Assembly: GCF_009928445.1 (NCBI RefSeq)
Contig: NZ_JAABNO010000021.1
Coordinates: 32,922 to 96,921 of the forward strand
Direction of reading: 5' to 3'
Length of the DNA: 64,000 bases
Origin: Clostridium sp. C8-1-8
Lineage (GTDB): Bacteria > Bacillota > Clostridia > Clostridiales > Clostridiaceae
Positions 35,081 to 45,289 of the stretch are shown here, one piece after another. The translations under genes and the position numbers were made by a program. Numbering within the stretch: the first letter of the stretch is position 1; the number at the start of each line of letters is the position of its first letter. Under the pieces are notes generated by a model that saw only the letters and a program-made list of their open reading frames with translations, was not told the origin of the DNA and did no database searches.

Positions 35081-36520
35081 TTACTTTCCACAGCACTTCT
35101 TATATTTTTTACCGCTTCCGCATATGCAAGGATCATTTCTTCCTATTCTAGGTTCTTCTCTTACATAAGGTGTGCTTGGCTCATTCTTTTCATCATAATT
35201 TCTAAAAAGAACTTCTCTTTGTTCTTCTTCAGTTTCTTCCTCTTCAATAACTTCCTCTAAGGCAACAGCTACTTCTTGGTCAGCTGCTTGCACTTCATTG
35301 TCTGCAATGTCGTCTAAGAAGGTAGTATACTTAGAAAGATCCTCCTCGTACTTCTTAAGCAGACTCTTTTTCTCCGAACTATTTGAAGCCTTCTCAAAGA
35401 AGTCTGCCTTTAGTTCATATAGCTCAGAATATTTATCTTTAAGATGCTTAATTGAAGATTTAAAGTCATCATAATTTAACAGAATCTGATATTCATTTAG
35501 GCATGCCATATCTTCTTTAGTTGTTTCACCAGCATCAAGCATGCTATCTGGAAGAACCTTTAATCCTATAAGGATTTCTATTTCTTGCTTTATATTCTTG
35601 TCATTCATTAGCTTTTCAAAAGAGTCAAAATTTTTATTGAACTTATCAATATCAGCTTTTTCTTTTGATAACTTATCATCATTTGGTAAAATGGACAATG
35701 CAGCTGTGTTCAGCTTGCTTGCGATACTGCCAACTCCCAAGTTTAAGAAGTAAGTTGAAACATTAGACAAATCCCATGCTAAATTATTCTTAGCCTCATC
35801 ATCATTTTTTGATATTTCAATAAGCTTATTTAAATGAAAATCAGCTTCTATGTCGTTACCTAAGCTTAACTCTAGAGTCATAAATCTTAAATGAAGTATA
35901 TTATTAGCTCCAAACTCTCTCTCAATTCTTAAAGCCTTTTCCAATATAACTTTTGATTCTTCATAGTTAGCAGCTAATACGTTGGCATCACTTAAAGAAA
36001 GCCATAAAGAAACATTATCTTGATCAAGCTCTACAGCCCTGCTATAAGCAGCTACAGCCTTCTTCTGCCATCCCCTTGAAAAATACGCATCTCCTAAATA
36101 ACCTTCAAATGCGGCATTATTCTGATCTGCTTGTACCAATTCCTCATATAGTTTTATAGCCTTACCGCTGTTGCTATTCTTTATATAACATTGTCCCAGC
36201 ATTGACTTAATCAAAATTAAATCTGAATCTTCCTTCAAAATACTTTCAAGATTCTTGATAGCTGACTTTAAGTCACCTTGTTCTAATAAAACTAACACTT
36301 TATTATAACTATCATTTATTGAGCCAGGTAAGCTGCTAATTGAGTCATATTGTTCTCTAGTTTTATCATTAATTAAAGTCTCATATGCTTCTCTTATTTT
36401 CGTAGCTTCTACTTCATACCTATCCACAGAGTATTTACCAGCTAATTTAAAATATGCTTTCTTTATTTCTTCCTTAGAAGCCTGTGGAGTTATTTCTAAT
36501 ACTTCGTACAAATTCTTCAA
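35081..36520 (-). CDS. J-domain/TPR/SEC-C protein
   Basis: The 479-residue protein starts at TTG 36520 behind AGGTGAT. It has three parts. Residues ~3-62 form a J-domain-like fold, but the H-P-D motif that activates Hsp70 is missing (the loop reads K-Y-S-V-D-R-Y). Residues ~70-250 are TPR repeats, for example [16 protein letters not shown]. An acidic linker (~400-445) leads to a C-terminal SEC-C zinc motif [23 protein letters not shown] in SecA binds SecB or ribosomes. This protein may be a ribosome- or SecA-linked adaptor, but that is inference. Confidence 0.8.
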   Translation of the reverse strand: MKNLYEVLEITPQASKEEIKKAYFKLAGKYSVDRYEVEATKIREAYETLINDKTREQYDSISSLPGSINDSYNKVLVLLEQGDLKSAIKNLESILKEDSDLILIKSMLGQCYIKNSNSGKAIKLYEELVQADQNNAAFEGYLGDAYFSRGWQKKAVAAYSRAVELDQDNVSLWLSLSDANVLAANYEESKVILEKALRIEREFGANNILHLRFMTLELSLGNDIEADFHLNKLIEISKNDDEAKNNLAWDLSNVSTYFLNLGVGSIASKLNTAALSILPNDDKLSKEKADIDKFNKNFDSFEKLMNDKNIKQEIEILIGLKVLPDSMLDAGETTKEDMACLNEYQILLNYDDFKSSIKHLKDKYSELYELKADFFEKASNSSEKKSLLKKYEEDLSKYTTFLDDIADNEVQAADQEVAVALEEVIEEEETEEEQREVLFRNYDEKNEPSTPYVREEPRIGRNDPCICGSGKKYKKCCGK

Positions 36521-37130
36521 TTATATCACCTACATAAATTTATATATTTATATAAAGCAGCTTACTTTAAAACCTTAAGCTTGTCCTTACAGACTTTTCA
36601 AAATCTTAAGTGCTTCCCCTATGTATTTGCTTGGGTCGCACTTGTAAAAGACTCATAGCTTAATAAGAACTTTATCATAAGATTTTATAAACTATTAATA
36701 ACCGCCTTATACAACTTATCATTTTTTTAACTACTTTCTTATCAACTACCTATTAATTTACTATTATTAAAAAGATATCTAATACTTGATTTAATCCAAA
36801 TCCTAAGCCAGACTATACAAATTGATCAATATGAAATTTTATCAAATCACATTTTGTATAACTTATTTATCTCTTTCTAAATTATTAGCTTTTATGGGCA
36901 TAAAATTAAAAGCACTTTATTGCTGAAGAATAACAGTGCTTTTTTACTATAAATGCTATCATATAGTTCCTTAACACTTGCATTATATATTATACATAAA
37001 TTTAGAGAAAAATAAAAACATTTTTTGGAAATTTTATTCTACATTTTTTTTAACACATTAAAGAACAGTGGTATCAAAAATAAAACTTGTTGCATAAATA
37101 TATAATATTATTTATTTAAGGAGCGATAAT
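36521..37130. other. Long divergent intergenic region with an orphan terminator
   Basis: This 610-base region separates two divergent genes, yet contains a strong terminator (36908-36945) that serves neither. On the minus strand 36587-36653 reads as a 20-codon tail (V-F-Y-K-C-D-P-S-K-Y-I-G-E-A-L-K-I-L-K-S-L, stop) that looks like the decayed end of a gene. The rest is AT-rich with no support for a protein. Confidence 0.4.
36908..36945 (+). terminator. Orphan plus-strand terminator
   Basis: AAAAGCACT/AGTGCTTTT with an inner TTATT/AATAA stem is followed by T6 on the plus strand. No plus-strand gene lies upstream within the divergent gap, which hints at a small RNA ending here. Confidence 0.6.
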
Positions 37131-37850
37131 ATGTTCAATGAGACCTTACAATTCTACTGCGATGACTCTGCTCTAACAGTCCAATATATTAAAGGAATAA
37201 TGTTTCTTATAGGAGATATAAAAGAATTCGAAATATTTAAAAATGAAAAAGACTCACCATATAAAAACTTATATAATAATAAAGCCTATAGCTTTATACT
37301 TAGAGATGATAAGAACAATGAAATTTGGCTGAAGAGCCCATTTTGCAGCTATGGTGAATCAGGTGAATACGCTACAAATAAAATATTGAAATTATTCGGC
37401 ATACTAGATAACTTCAAGCTTAAGGAGAAAGACTATGTGAAAGAGGTTAATCTTGCCCCTATACATAAGTTAAATCTACTAATAAGCACCACTTCTTCTA
37501 AATCCAATAACAATACCCATCACTTTTGGATAGTTTCAAACTTTAAATGTTCTTATGAACTACTTAAAGTTAAGGAAAGCTTATCTACTTTTGGCTTATG
37601 CTGTGCTGCAAAACAGAAAGATATTATAGTTCCGCCTACTCTTAAAATCTTCGAACCCAAAGAAGAATCAATTGTCGAAAAAACTCTAAATAAGCAAAAT
37701 AAAAACGAACATAAATATGACGAATTTGCAATCAATAATGAATACGTATTTTTTATCCATTATACTGAAAAAGATATCTACACCTTAAAAAATATAGTGT
37801 TAGATATTTTTGATAAATATAATGGTTCTTACGATATCCTACCAATATAG
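37131..37850 (+). CDS. Protein of unknown function
   Basis: The 239-residue soluble protein starts 7 bases after AAGGAGCG. It has no signal peptide, helix or known motif that I recognise. The sequence is mixed alpha/beta with a Lys/Asn/Glu-rich low-complexity stretch around 185-200 (E-K-T-L-N-K-Q-N-K-N-E-H-K) separating an N-terminal ~180-residue domain from a short C-terminal part. Two Cys pairs are present (~159-160 and single residues near 10 and 78) without a zinc pattern. It is a single-gene unit. Confidence 0.6.
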   Translation: MFNETLQFYCDDSALTVQYIKGIMFLIGDIKEFEIFKNEKDSPYKNLYNNKAYSFILRDDKNNEIWLKSPFCSYGESGEYATNKILKLFGILDNFKLKEKDYVKEVNLAPIHKLNLLISTTSSKSNNNTHHFWIVSNFKCSYELLKVKESLSTFGLCCAAKQKDIIVPPTLKIFEPKEESIVEKTLNKQNKNEHKYDEFAINNEYVFFIHYTEKDIYTLKNIVLDIFDKYNGSYDILPI

Positions 37851-37946
37851 ATATGAAATCTAAATCTATACAGAAAGTAAATATCCCAAATTCTATTCAG
37901 AACTCCTATTTTTTATTTTTTGTATAACTTGTGTAGACAACAAAAA

Positions 37947-37983
37947 GTCACCCCATTAATATTAAAGAAAATTTAGGGGTGAC
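37947..37983 (-). terminator. Terminator of the ydbC-like gene
   Basis: The 8-base perfect arms GTCACCCC and GGGGTGAC enclose 21 bases. On the minus strand TTTTTG follows, so it ends the ydbC-like transcript; it also faces the end of the plus-strand gene on the left. Confidence 0.65.
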
Positions 37984-38044
37984 TTATATAAAACTTTACA
38001 ATTCTATTTTATCCATATTTAAGGATTTTATATATTAATGTATG

Positions 38045-38266
38045 CTAGAGCTCCATATCATTAAGTAAATCTCTAAGTTTTTTTAATTCTTCTGCAGATA
38101 ATGTTATACCTTTCCCCATTTTTTTGTGTTCTCCATCCCAATCTCTTATATCGAACTTTGGTTCTTTATCGTTCCATGATATAAGATTCAATTCCTTCTT
38201 CCAGCCCTTTGAAGATTCTGAAAGTTCACCTAAGGTTTCTTTTATCTCATATTTAATATCAGCCAT
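38045..38266 (-). CDS. YdbC-like PC4-fold ssDNA-binding protein
   Basis: The 73-residue protein has the YdbC/PC4 pattern: Y-E-I-K-E-T-L-G, then G-W-K-K-E-L-N-L-I-S-W-N-D-K-E-P-K-F-D-I-R-D-W, K-M-G-K-G-I-T-L and a C-terminal helix L-K-K-L-R-D-L-L. The family is related to the eukaryotic coactivator PC4 and binds single-stranded DNA as a dimer. AGGAGTG lies 7 bases upstream. Its small size equals the usual family length. Confidence 0.85.
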   Translation of the reverse strand: MADIKYEIKETLGELSESSKGWKKELNLISWNDKEPKFDIRDWDGEHKKMGKGITLSAEELKKLRDLLNDMEL

Positions 38267-38580
38267 TTTAATTCACTCCTATTAAAAATAATTTTATCAA
38301 TACATAGATATATTACTTCATTCTAAAACTTATATTTTCAAATTCTCCTCTAATTAACTGAGAGGAGTTTTAGCAATTAATTTTCCATTGAAGTGCTACA
38401 TCTTAAGCATTAGTAAATATGTAACACTTCTAAACAGAATTTATGTTTTCACAAAGCATTATATATTATTGCCATAAAATATATATCCCTTACAGGAACT
38501 ATAAATGTGCTATATAAAATACTAAAACTATAAATTGTGCTTTTAATAACTTGTATATTTCAATTTGAACTAGTACATCT
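38267..38580. other. Intergenic region with hairpins
   Basis: It holds CTCCTCT/AGAGGAG followed by TTTT (38345-38371), terminator-like on the plus strand. It also holds an inside-out version of the AGATGTACCACTTC family (GAAGTGCTACAT 38390-38401 and ATGTAACACTTC 38419-38430). It lies downstream of jetC and upstream of the ydbC-like gene. No gene is seen. Confidence 0.45.
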
Positions 38581-41500
38581 TTATGCATCCCCGCTCTTAA
38601 ATAAACTATCCAGGTCAAAGCCAAGCTGCTTTGCTTCTCCTAGTCTTATTAAGGTGTCCGGATCATTGTCCCTAAAATAAGTATGCTTTATTTCTCTTTC
38701 CTTTGTCATTATCTGAGTAGTATTGTCTTTAGAGTTTCTAAGTCTTAAGCTATATACTATTGGGAAGTAGGTTCTTATAAACTTTCCTTCTGCATGCGCC
38801 GTAAGGGCTATTATTTGGAAGCCTAATTGCTCTGCTATAAAGAAAACGGGGTCTAAAACGTGATCACTGGAAGCTTTACCAAATGGGTTGTCCACAATCA
38901 CTGTTCTGTAATGTCTGTTAGTTGGGATGATTTGTTTTCTCTTTTCAGCTAAGTAGTTCAGTATGCCTAGGAATAAGGTCATATTCTTACTCCACTTTTC
39001 TCCCCCTGACCAGGAATTAGACACTTCCCAGGAAAATGGTGCACTTCTCATCTTTCCGTCATTGGTTACTTTTCTACACTTTACCTTTATGGTATCCTGT
39101 TTCATCACAATTTGTAGTAGTTGCTTTGATTGAAGCCATTTTTCAATTTCTTTCTTAGCCAGTTCTGTACGCTCTATACCATTCTCATCTTTAAATCGAT
39201 CACCTTCTAGTTGATTAAGCATCCAGTCTATATGTTTTGACAGCTCTTCCTTACCTTCTTTTTCTTCCCACTCAGGAACGTTGAAGATAAATACTTCCTT
39301 CCAATCTTCATCTACCTTTATCCTTGTCTTCTTAGGTATAGCCTTTAATTCTTGAACCATGGTAACTAAATAAGAATGTAATTGACTTATAAATTGCTGT
39401 ACTTCCTTATCATGCTCTCTTATGTCATTTTGAGCAATCTCTATGGTACGAGATATTCTCTCCTCCATCATCTTCTGCCACTCTAGGATATCCTTATAGG
39501 TGTTTTTAAACTTTACTCCAGAAGTAGCCATTTCCTTTAGCTTTACATCAAGGATTTCTGCTTCACAGAACTTTATAAATATAACCTTCTGTTGCTCTGA
39601 TTCCAAAAGTTTTTTATCTAAGGAATTCTTTACCGTTTCTAATTTTTTCTTAGCAGAATCTATTATTTGCAATCTATTATAGGGAACCTTTTGAGCTAAG
39701 TCCTCTGTAAGCTCACGAAGCTCAATCTCTTCACTTAAATAAGCATAGCTCACATTAAAAAGCTCCAAACCTCTAAGCACATCTTCAATATTCTTATTTT
39801 CCTTTTCAAGTCTTTCTTTTTCACCAAACAGATAAACCCTTTTCTTCTTTAGTTCATCTTTTTCTTTGGATAGCCTTGTCTTTAATAACCCAAGGTCTTC
39901 ATTAAAGGTTATTATCTCATCATAAGCTTTTAGATAATCCTCTTTTCTAAATTCATATAAATTCTTGCTTTTCTCGTATTTACTCCTTGCTTCTTCCTCT
40001 TGCTTCTTCATTTCCTCTAAAGGTTTCTTTAACTTATCTATCTCTTCAAGCAAGCTAGAGATTTCCTTATCTCCACTTAGAGGAAATTCAAGATTTTCAT
40101 CTACTTGAAACTCTAATTTTCTTATGCAATCAGATAGCTGTTTCTCCGTGTTTTTCTTAATGGTTTGAGAGCTTCTAAGTCTTTCTTCTAATTGGCCTCT
40201 ATTCTGCTGCTTGTTATTAAGTTGATCTTGAAGAATTTTTCTTTCCTCCTCCAAGGTCTCCTTAGTTAAGTCCGAATATGCTGGTGAAGTAGCTTTTACT
40301 TCTTCATATAACTTCTCTGCTCTTAGTGAATTTATATCATTTTTAATATTATTCAAATCAGCTAAAAGATTTGTTCTAAGATCTCCATTGTCCTTTAAGT
40401 TTTTCTCAGCCTTTGCTATATTTTCTCCAATAGTCTCTATATCCTTATTAATAACTATTACCTTAGCTTCATTTTCTTCTTTTTCATTGCTTTTATTTAG
40501 AGACTCTTGTCCTTTTAAAACCTTCTCTTCAAGGCTCTTCTGCTCACCAGAACACTCTTGAACATCATTGCTTAGCTTATTAAGTTCTATATCTATTTCA
40601 CTTACTCTATCTTCATTTCTCTTAATTGAAGCTAAAACTTCCTCAGCCTTTTCCTTTACACTCTTTTCAGCCTTAGAAAGCTCGCTATACTGCTCATAAG
40701 GATATTTGTTGTAAAATATAGTCATATCTCTATGTAACTCTTGGCACTTTCTAAGCTCTACTTCCTTTTCTTCACGTAGAGCTGTAGCTTCCTCAGCTTT
40801 TACAGTGATTTCCTTTTGCCACTGATCAAAATATGTTTGCTTAAGGTTGTTAGCCCAAGTAGATGGATATACTACATTATTTTCTTCTAATATATTTTCA
40901 CCTAGAACTCTTGTCTTTGCTTCTTTTTCACTTATTACAAACACTGGATGAGTAATATTCGTAACTATCTTCTCTACCTTAGCTTTTACTTTTTCTATCT
41001 CATCCTCTGAAGTTATAATTGTTAATGACCAGTATGGATAATAGTTATTTAGTTCTTCTTCCTGCTTACCTTCATTTTTACATACTCTTTGCAAATATCT
41101 AGTACCGCTTTCTAGATAGTTAAAGCTGTTTCTCCACTGGCTTATATTTTTCTCTAGGCTGGAATCAGCTGTATAATATTCGCTATCCTTATATTCATCA
41201 GCGTACCTATGGGCTAATCTTTCACTTAACAGATACTTCTCCTTTTCTGCCTTTAACTTTTGGAGCTTCTCCTCTATCTGAGTAACTATGGTACTTTGTT
41301 TAGAATATATGGCATCTACATCATAGCTTAGCCAACTAGTTCTAAATTCCTTTATTTTCAATAAAAGCTCTGTTTTATTCTGGTCTATATTTCTAATTTC
41401 GTTATTTAGAATATGTCTTTCTTCATTGATTTCCTCTAAATTTTTTCTTAGCGTAGACAAAGCTTCTTTTAAATTCTGCTGCTCATCCATTAAGCTTCTC

Positions 41501-43050
41501 TTTTGTTTATTTGCTTCAAAAACTTTATGCTCAAGCTCAGTTATCCTGGTCTTCCACCTTAACACTTCATCTTTTATGTTAGCTTCATTGGGATTGTCTA
41601 GAATACCCTTATTTATTCTGTTTATATCCTTAATTAGATATTGAATATTACCTTCTATAGTATTCTTTTCCTTTAATAAAGCTTTTTCCTTTTCTCTTAT
41701 GGACTTAAGCTCTATTTCACCAGCTTTAATCTGTTGCTCTACGTTGTCCATCTGGCTTTGAAATAAATTTTTCTCTTTTTCTAGCTTCTCTTCCTTATCT
41801 AGATAGTAGCCCCTAAGCCTTTTGCTGTTATCATATAACTTATCCTTAATATCAGTAATTGCCTCATCCTTGTCTAAGATTTTAAGCTGTTTATTTATAA
41901 GTTCAATATTTTCTTCTTCGACCTTTATATCCTTCTTATACTTTGATATCTGAAGACTTGAATATCTCTTATCCTTCTCTATTTTTGAACTATTAAGCTT
42001 CTCATAGCCTTCAAGAATTTCCTTATAAGCTTTTTCTTCCTTCACCATGCTATTTTCATATTTTTTTAATTCATAAGCTGAGTTCTTCTGCTTCCAAAGC
42101 TCCTCTTCTTGTGTCAAAGAAATAGACTCTTTAATATTCTTTTCAAGCTTATCCTTTATTTCCTTAGACTCTAGCTTTATAAAGTTATCTAAAGCTTTTA
42201 ACTCTTCCTTTGCTATTATCTCCTCTGTCTTTGCTTCATCATATTCTTTGAAAACTGCTGAATAAAGACCAATCTGCTCTTCAACCTTTTTACTTTCCTC
42301 TATTCTTGCATTAAGCTGCTTATATTTTTTAAAATGTTCTCTTTGTCTTTCAAAAATATCAACAAAATCCTTAGTGCCGTCTCCAGCTAAAGCTTCTTCA
42401 ACTGTAGGAATAAGAAGATTATCCACTAATTGTCCAGTAGTCTTGCAAGCATCAAAAAAGGCTTCAACTCCACCTTCTGCTCCATTGATTAAGGCTATCT
42501 TTCTCCACTCCGAAGGTATTATCTTAAAGTTGTCTTCAATGTAGCTATGATATTCCCTAAGAGTTTTAAAGCTCTTTGCACTGATTCTATTTTGACTCAT
42601 AACATTATAATAATCAGCCATCTCTTCCTTGGTGGAAGGTCTCTTTGTGCCACTTACGCTCTCTCTTACAAAAGGCAGCTTTTCTATAGAATTATCATCA
42701 TTTTCTAAATACTCATATACATACTTATAAGAATCAATGGAATCCTTATTCATAAATAAGGTAACAGCAGTTACTCCATATCTTCTAGGTCTTTCATTTA
42801 GTATCCATTCTATAGCTATGTGGGCTGAGGTATTTTGAAGAGACAAGGTGTTTTTAACCTTTCTATCCGCCACCTCTATATTGGGCAATATGGCTTGAAG
42901 TGCTGTTTGAACAAAAACTGTCTTTCCACCACCGTTTTCAAGAAGTATAGCACCATTGTAGCTTTCAAACTCAAAAATCTCATCGTTATATCTTTTCTCG
43001 CCATTTTCATATATTACATTAGTAAAACGAATTTTTGAAATTGCAGGCAT
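38581..43050 (-). CDS. jetC: Wadjet protein JetC, MukB/SMC-like ATPase
   Basis: The 1489-residue protein has the SMC layout. A Walker A L-E-N-G-G-G-K-T lies at ~37-44, then more than 900 residues of coiled coil rich in Lys and Glu surround a central hinge-like globular part (~590-790). The C-terminal head holds the ABC signature W-S-G-G-E-K (~1347) and Walker B V-I-V-D-N-P-F-G-K-A-S (~1384-1394), with D-N in place of the common D-E. This matches the MukB-like motor of Wadjet, which extrudes DNA loops so that circular plasmids are found and cut. The start overlaps the jetB stop in TAATG. It is the last gene of the operon. Confidence 0.9.
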   Translation of the reverse strand: MPAISKIRFTNVIYENGEKRYNDEIFEFESYNGAILLENGGGKTVFVQTALQAILPNIEVADRKVKNTLSLQNTSAHIAIEWILNERPRRYGVTAVTLFMNKDSIDSYKYVYEYLENDDNSIEKLPFVRESVSGTKRPSTKEEMADYYNVMSQNRISAKSFKTLREYHSYIEDNFKIIPSEWRKIALINGAEGGVEAFFDACKTTGQLVDNLLIPTVEEALAGDGTKDFVDIFERQREHFKKYKQLNARIEESKKVEEQIGLYSAVFKEYDEAKTEEIIAKEELKALDNFIKLESKEIKDKLEKNIKESISLTQEEELWKQKNSAYELKKYENSMVKEEKAYKEILEGYEKLNSSKIEKDKRYSSLQISKYKKDIKVEEENIELINKQLKILDKDEAITDIKDKLYDNSKRLRGYYLDKEEKLEKEKNLFQSQMDNVEQQIKAGEIELKSIREKEKALLKEKNTIEGNIQYLIKDINRINKGILDNPNEANIKDEVLRWKTRITELEHKVFEANKQKRSLMDEQQNLKEALSTLRKNLEEINEERHILNNEIRNIDQNKTELLLKIKEFRTSWLSYDVDAIYSKQSTIVTQIEEKLQKLKAEKEKYLLSERLAHRYADEYKDSEYYTADSSLEKNISQWRNSFNYLESGTRYLQRVCKNEGKQEEELNNYYPYWSLTIITSEDEIEKVKAKVEKIVTNITHPVFVISEKEAKTRVLGENILEENNVVYPSTWANNLKQTYFDQWQKEITVKAEEATALREEKEVELRKCQELHRDMTIFYNKYPYEQYSELSKAEKSVKEKAEEVLASIKRNEDRVSEIDIELNKLSNDVQECSGEQKSLEEKVLKGQESLNKSNEKEENEAKVIVINKDIETIGENIAKAEKNLKDNGDLRTNLLADLNNIKNDINSLRAEKLYEEVKATSPAYSDLTKETLEEERKILQDQLNNKQQNRGQLEERLRSSQTIKKNTEKQLSDCIRKLEFQVDENLEFPLSGDKEISSLLEEIDKLKKPLEEMKKQEEEARSKYEKSKNLYEFRKEDYLKAYDEIITFNEDLGLLKTRLSKEKDELKKKRVYLFGEKERLEKENKNIEDVLRGLELFNVSYAYLSEEIELRELTEDLAQKVPYNRLQIIDSAKKKLETVKNSLDKKLLESEQQKVIFIKFCEAEILDVKLKEMATSGVKFKNTYKDILEWQKMMEERISRTIEIAQNDIREHDKEVQQFISQLHSYLVTMVQELKAIPKKTRIKVDEDWKEVFIFNVPEWEEKEGKEELSKHIDWMLNQLEGDRFKDENGIERTELAKKEIEKWLQSKQLLQIVMKQDTIKVKCRKVTNDGKMRSAPFSWEVSNSWSGGEKWSKNMTLFLGILNYLAEKRKQIIPTNRHYRTVIVDNPFGKASSDHVLDPVFFIAEQLGFQIIALTAHAEGKFIRTYFPIVYSLRLRNSKDNTTQIMTKEREIKHTYFRDNDPDTLIRLGEAKQLGFDLDSLFKSGDA

Positions 43051-43790
43051 TAGTTGTCATCTCCCTTCTTCTTGTCCATATTGTACATAAAGTCAAGTAT
43101 ACCTCGATTATAATCGTACTCCATATAATATCTTTGGATGATAGTCTTAGCCTTTTCTGTAAGTTCAAGCTCCTCATTGCCTATGTCCTTTATAAGCTCC
43201 TGATCCTCTAAAAACTTCTTAACAGTATTTAAAAAACTCTTTCTGCTTATTGTTCTAGCATCCTGACTCTTAACCTTTTCCTTTATCTCATCCATATCAG
43301 TCCACTTTTGAATAATAGCTGACCAATTATACTCAAATTCCTGATCTAGAGTCTTTAACTTCTCTTCATCATGCTCAGTAAGAATAAATATCCTGTGATT
43401 TAGACTTTCAAGCCAATCGGAAATAGTAATAAAGTCTCTGGTAGCCTCATTTGTTTGATAGCTGTCATAAAACTCACCAAATAATACTATTACCGATACA
43501 TATAAAAGATACAAATCCAAGTTTACAGCTTTACTTGGAAGATAAGCCTTTCTAAGCTCTTCGTTTGACACATGGAAGATAGAATGCTTAGCTATAGGAA
43601 TCATATATATAAGCTCTCCCGAAGAAAATATGGTGCAATCTACCTCTCTAGCAAATTGATCCACAAGCCCTCTAATTACGTCATCAGATAGATAAAGTCT
43701 TAAATCCTCCTTTTCTCCATATCCTTTCATGGCCAAGGTAGAATAAAGCTTAAAACTTTGTATTACCTGCTCATTGCTGTAAAATGCCAT
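43050..43790 (-). CDS. jetB: Wadjet protein JetB, MukE-like
   Basis: The 246-residue protein lies between jetA and jetC and overlaps both by one base (TAATG at each end). It is mostly helical with a winged-helix-like C-terminus (L-N-T-V-K-K-F-L-E-D-Q-E-L-I, then E-L-T-E-K-A-K-T-I-I-Q-R-Y-Y). Size, position and fold fit the MukE-like kite subunit that bridges JetA and the JetC heads. Assignment rests largely on the operon context. Confidence 0.82.
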   Translation of the reverse strand: MAFYSNEQVIQSFKLYSTLAMKGYGEKEDLRLYLSDDVIRGLVDQFAREVDCTIFSSGELIYMIPIAKHSIFHVSNEELRKAYLPSKAVNLDLYLLYVSVIVLFGEFYDSYQTNEATRDFITISDWLESLNHRIFILTEHDEEKLKTLDQEFEYNWSAIIQKWTDMDEIKEKVKSQDARTISRKSFLNTVKKFLEDQELIKDIGNEELELTEKAKTIIQRYYMEYDYNRGILDFMYNMDKKKGDDN

Positions 43791-45289
43791 TATAATTCCT
43801 CCAATCTAAAGCTCATGTTCTTAATTTCAAATCTCTCTGTTACCTTAAGTATATTGTCTAGCTCTTCCACATAAAGAGTCTTACCTCTCTTTGCTAACAG
43901 CTTATATACTTGTCCCAGTAAACTTTCTTCTTGATCCTGCTGTTGTTCCATAATAATAGGAGACTTTTGATGCAGTATAATAAAAAAGTCATAAAAACTT
44001 CTATGATTTAATATTTCACCATAATTCTTTTCTTTAATAAAATCCACAATTTCTTCTATAGTTACTTCATCGTTACCCTTCATTGCCGCAAGAGTTATAG
44101 CTCCAACAACTTTATAATTGTTGCTTTGCAGCTTCATGTCACGCTTTAACTCCTCATCGCTGGTAACAGCTAAGAAGTCTACTACTCTTTCTTCCTTATC
44201 TAACTTTTCTATCTTCTGATGAGAGAATACCGTTATTGGAGACCAATTTTTATTTGTCTCTAGATAAAGAAAAGGTTCAATGAGAGTTCTAGTTTCCTTA
44301 AGAGGAATAGGCGATGAGAACACTCTGCTGGTGATTTCCTGATTAAAATTGAAGGAATCTATACCTACATAATATAAAGACTCTTGAGCGGCTTGAAGCG
44401 CAGAAGTTTTAAGAATAATACTGTCCTTAAAAAGCAATCTGTGATTGTAATGAACTTCACCTAACTCCTTGTCTATCTGTATGATAAGCTCATAGGCTTT
44501 TCTATCCTCAGCTTTGCTCAAATCACTGGCTATTTTCTCTCTGGTTTCTGAAACAAAGGCTTTTAATTCCTCAAACTCCTCGTTCTCCCTTTCAAGTCTG
44601 CTATTTATATCTTCTATTATGCTTTTATATCTTTCATAGGTTTCGCTTGATACAATGTTTCTATTTACCTCATGCTTTATCCTAACTATTCTATCTTGAA
44701 GGTTTTTAACATCTAAGTTCATCTCATCTATCTGCCTTAAAGCACCAGAAAACTCACCCTTTTCAAGCTGTTTTCTAAGCACCAGCTGATTTATGGAAAG
44801 CTGGAACTCATTGAAATACTCCTTTGTAGCAAAAATAAGCTCTAAGCCTTGTTCATCAAGAGTATAATACTGAGTGTTTGTCTCTAAATCCACCTTAGCT
44901 GCCTTTAGTATTGAATACTGAACATTATCCTGCTGTCTTGTCTCCCAATTGTAAAAGCTCTTTGAGTTTCTCTTTCCAGTAGGAGGTCTAAAGGTATCGA
45001 TAATTGTTCTAGCTATTCGCTCAAAGCCGTAAATATCCAAATCCACCTCTTCTTTACTAAGTTCCATTAAAAATTCCGCTAGTTCCTTAACCCCAGTCTT
45101 CTTATTTCTTATAAGCATATTTTCAAAAAAGAACAGCAAAGTCAGCAATCCAAAGCTGAAATAATCAACATCCTTACCACTATTATCCCTCATACCTTTT
45201 CTTGATAAAGCATATAAAGGATCAAATAAAGCCAATCTCTGTATTCTCTCTCTGTAGTTCTCCACTACATTTCCTATGTTTATGTCCAT
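43790..45289 (-). CDS. jetA: Wadjet protein JetA, MukF-like kleisin
   Basis: I use the ATG at 45289 because GGAGG lies 8 bases upstream; an ATG 15 bases earlier lies within that site. The product has 499 residues. It has an N-terminal helical domain with winged-helix character, a central coiled coil (~215-275, E-R-E-N-E-E-F-E-E-L-K-A-F) and a C-terminal winged helix. This is the kleisin layout of MukF/JetA. The jetD stop overlaps the start by 10 bases. The DUF5716-like nature suggested by size and context would place the system near type III, which is an inference. Confidence 0.82.
   Translation of the reverse strand: MDINIGNVVENYRERIQRLALFDPLYALSRKGMRDNSGKDVDYFSFGLLTLLFFFENMLIRNKKTGVKELAEFLMELSKEEVDLDIYGFERIARTIIDTFRPPTGKRNSKSFYNWETRQQDNVQYSILKAAKVDLETNTQYYTLDEQGLELIFATKEYFNEFQLSINQLVLRKQLEKGEFSGALRQIDEMNLDVKNLQDRIVRIKHEVNRNIVSSETYERYKSIIEDINSRLERENEEFEELKAFVSETREKIASDLSKAEDRKAYELIIQIDKELGEVHYNHRLLFKDSIILKTSALQAAQESLYYVGIDSFNFNQEITSRVFSSPIPLKETRTLIEPFLYLETNKNWSPITVFSHQKIEKLDKEERVVDFLAVTSDEELKRDMKLQSNNYKVVGAITLAAMKGNDEVTIEEIVDFIKEKNYGEILNHRSFYDFFIILHQKSPIIMEQQQDQEESLLGQVYKLLAKRGKTLYVEELDNILKVTERFEIKNMSFRLEEL

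Noticed and set aside
36587..36653. A minus-strand tail V-F-Y-K-C-D-P-S-K-Y-I-G-E-A-L-K-I-L-K-S-L before a stop, considered as a separate pseudogene
   Set aside because: Only about 20 codons are open and an in-frame stop precedes them, so the evidence is too short for its own entry.
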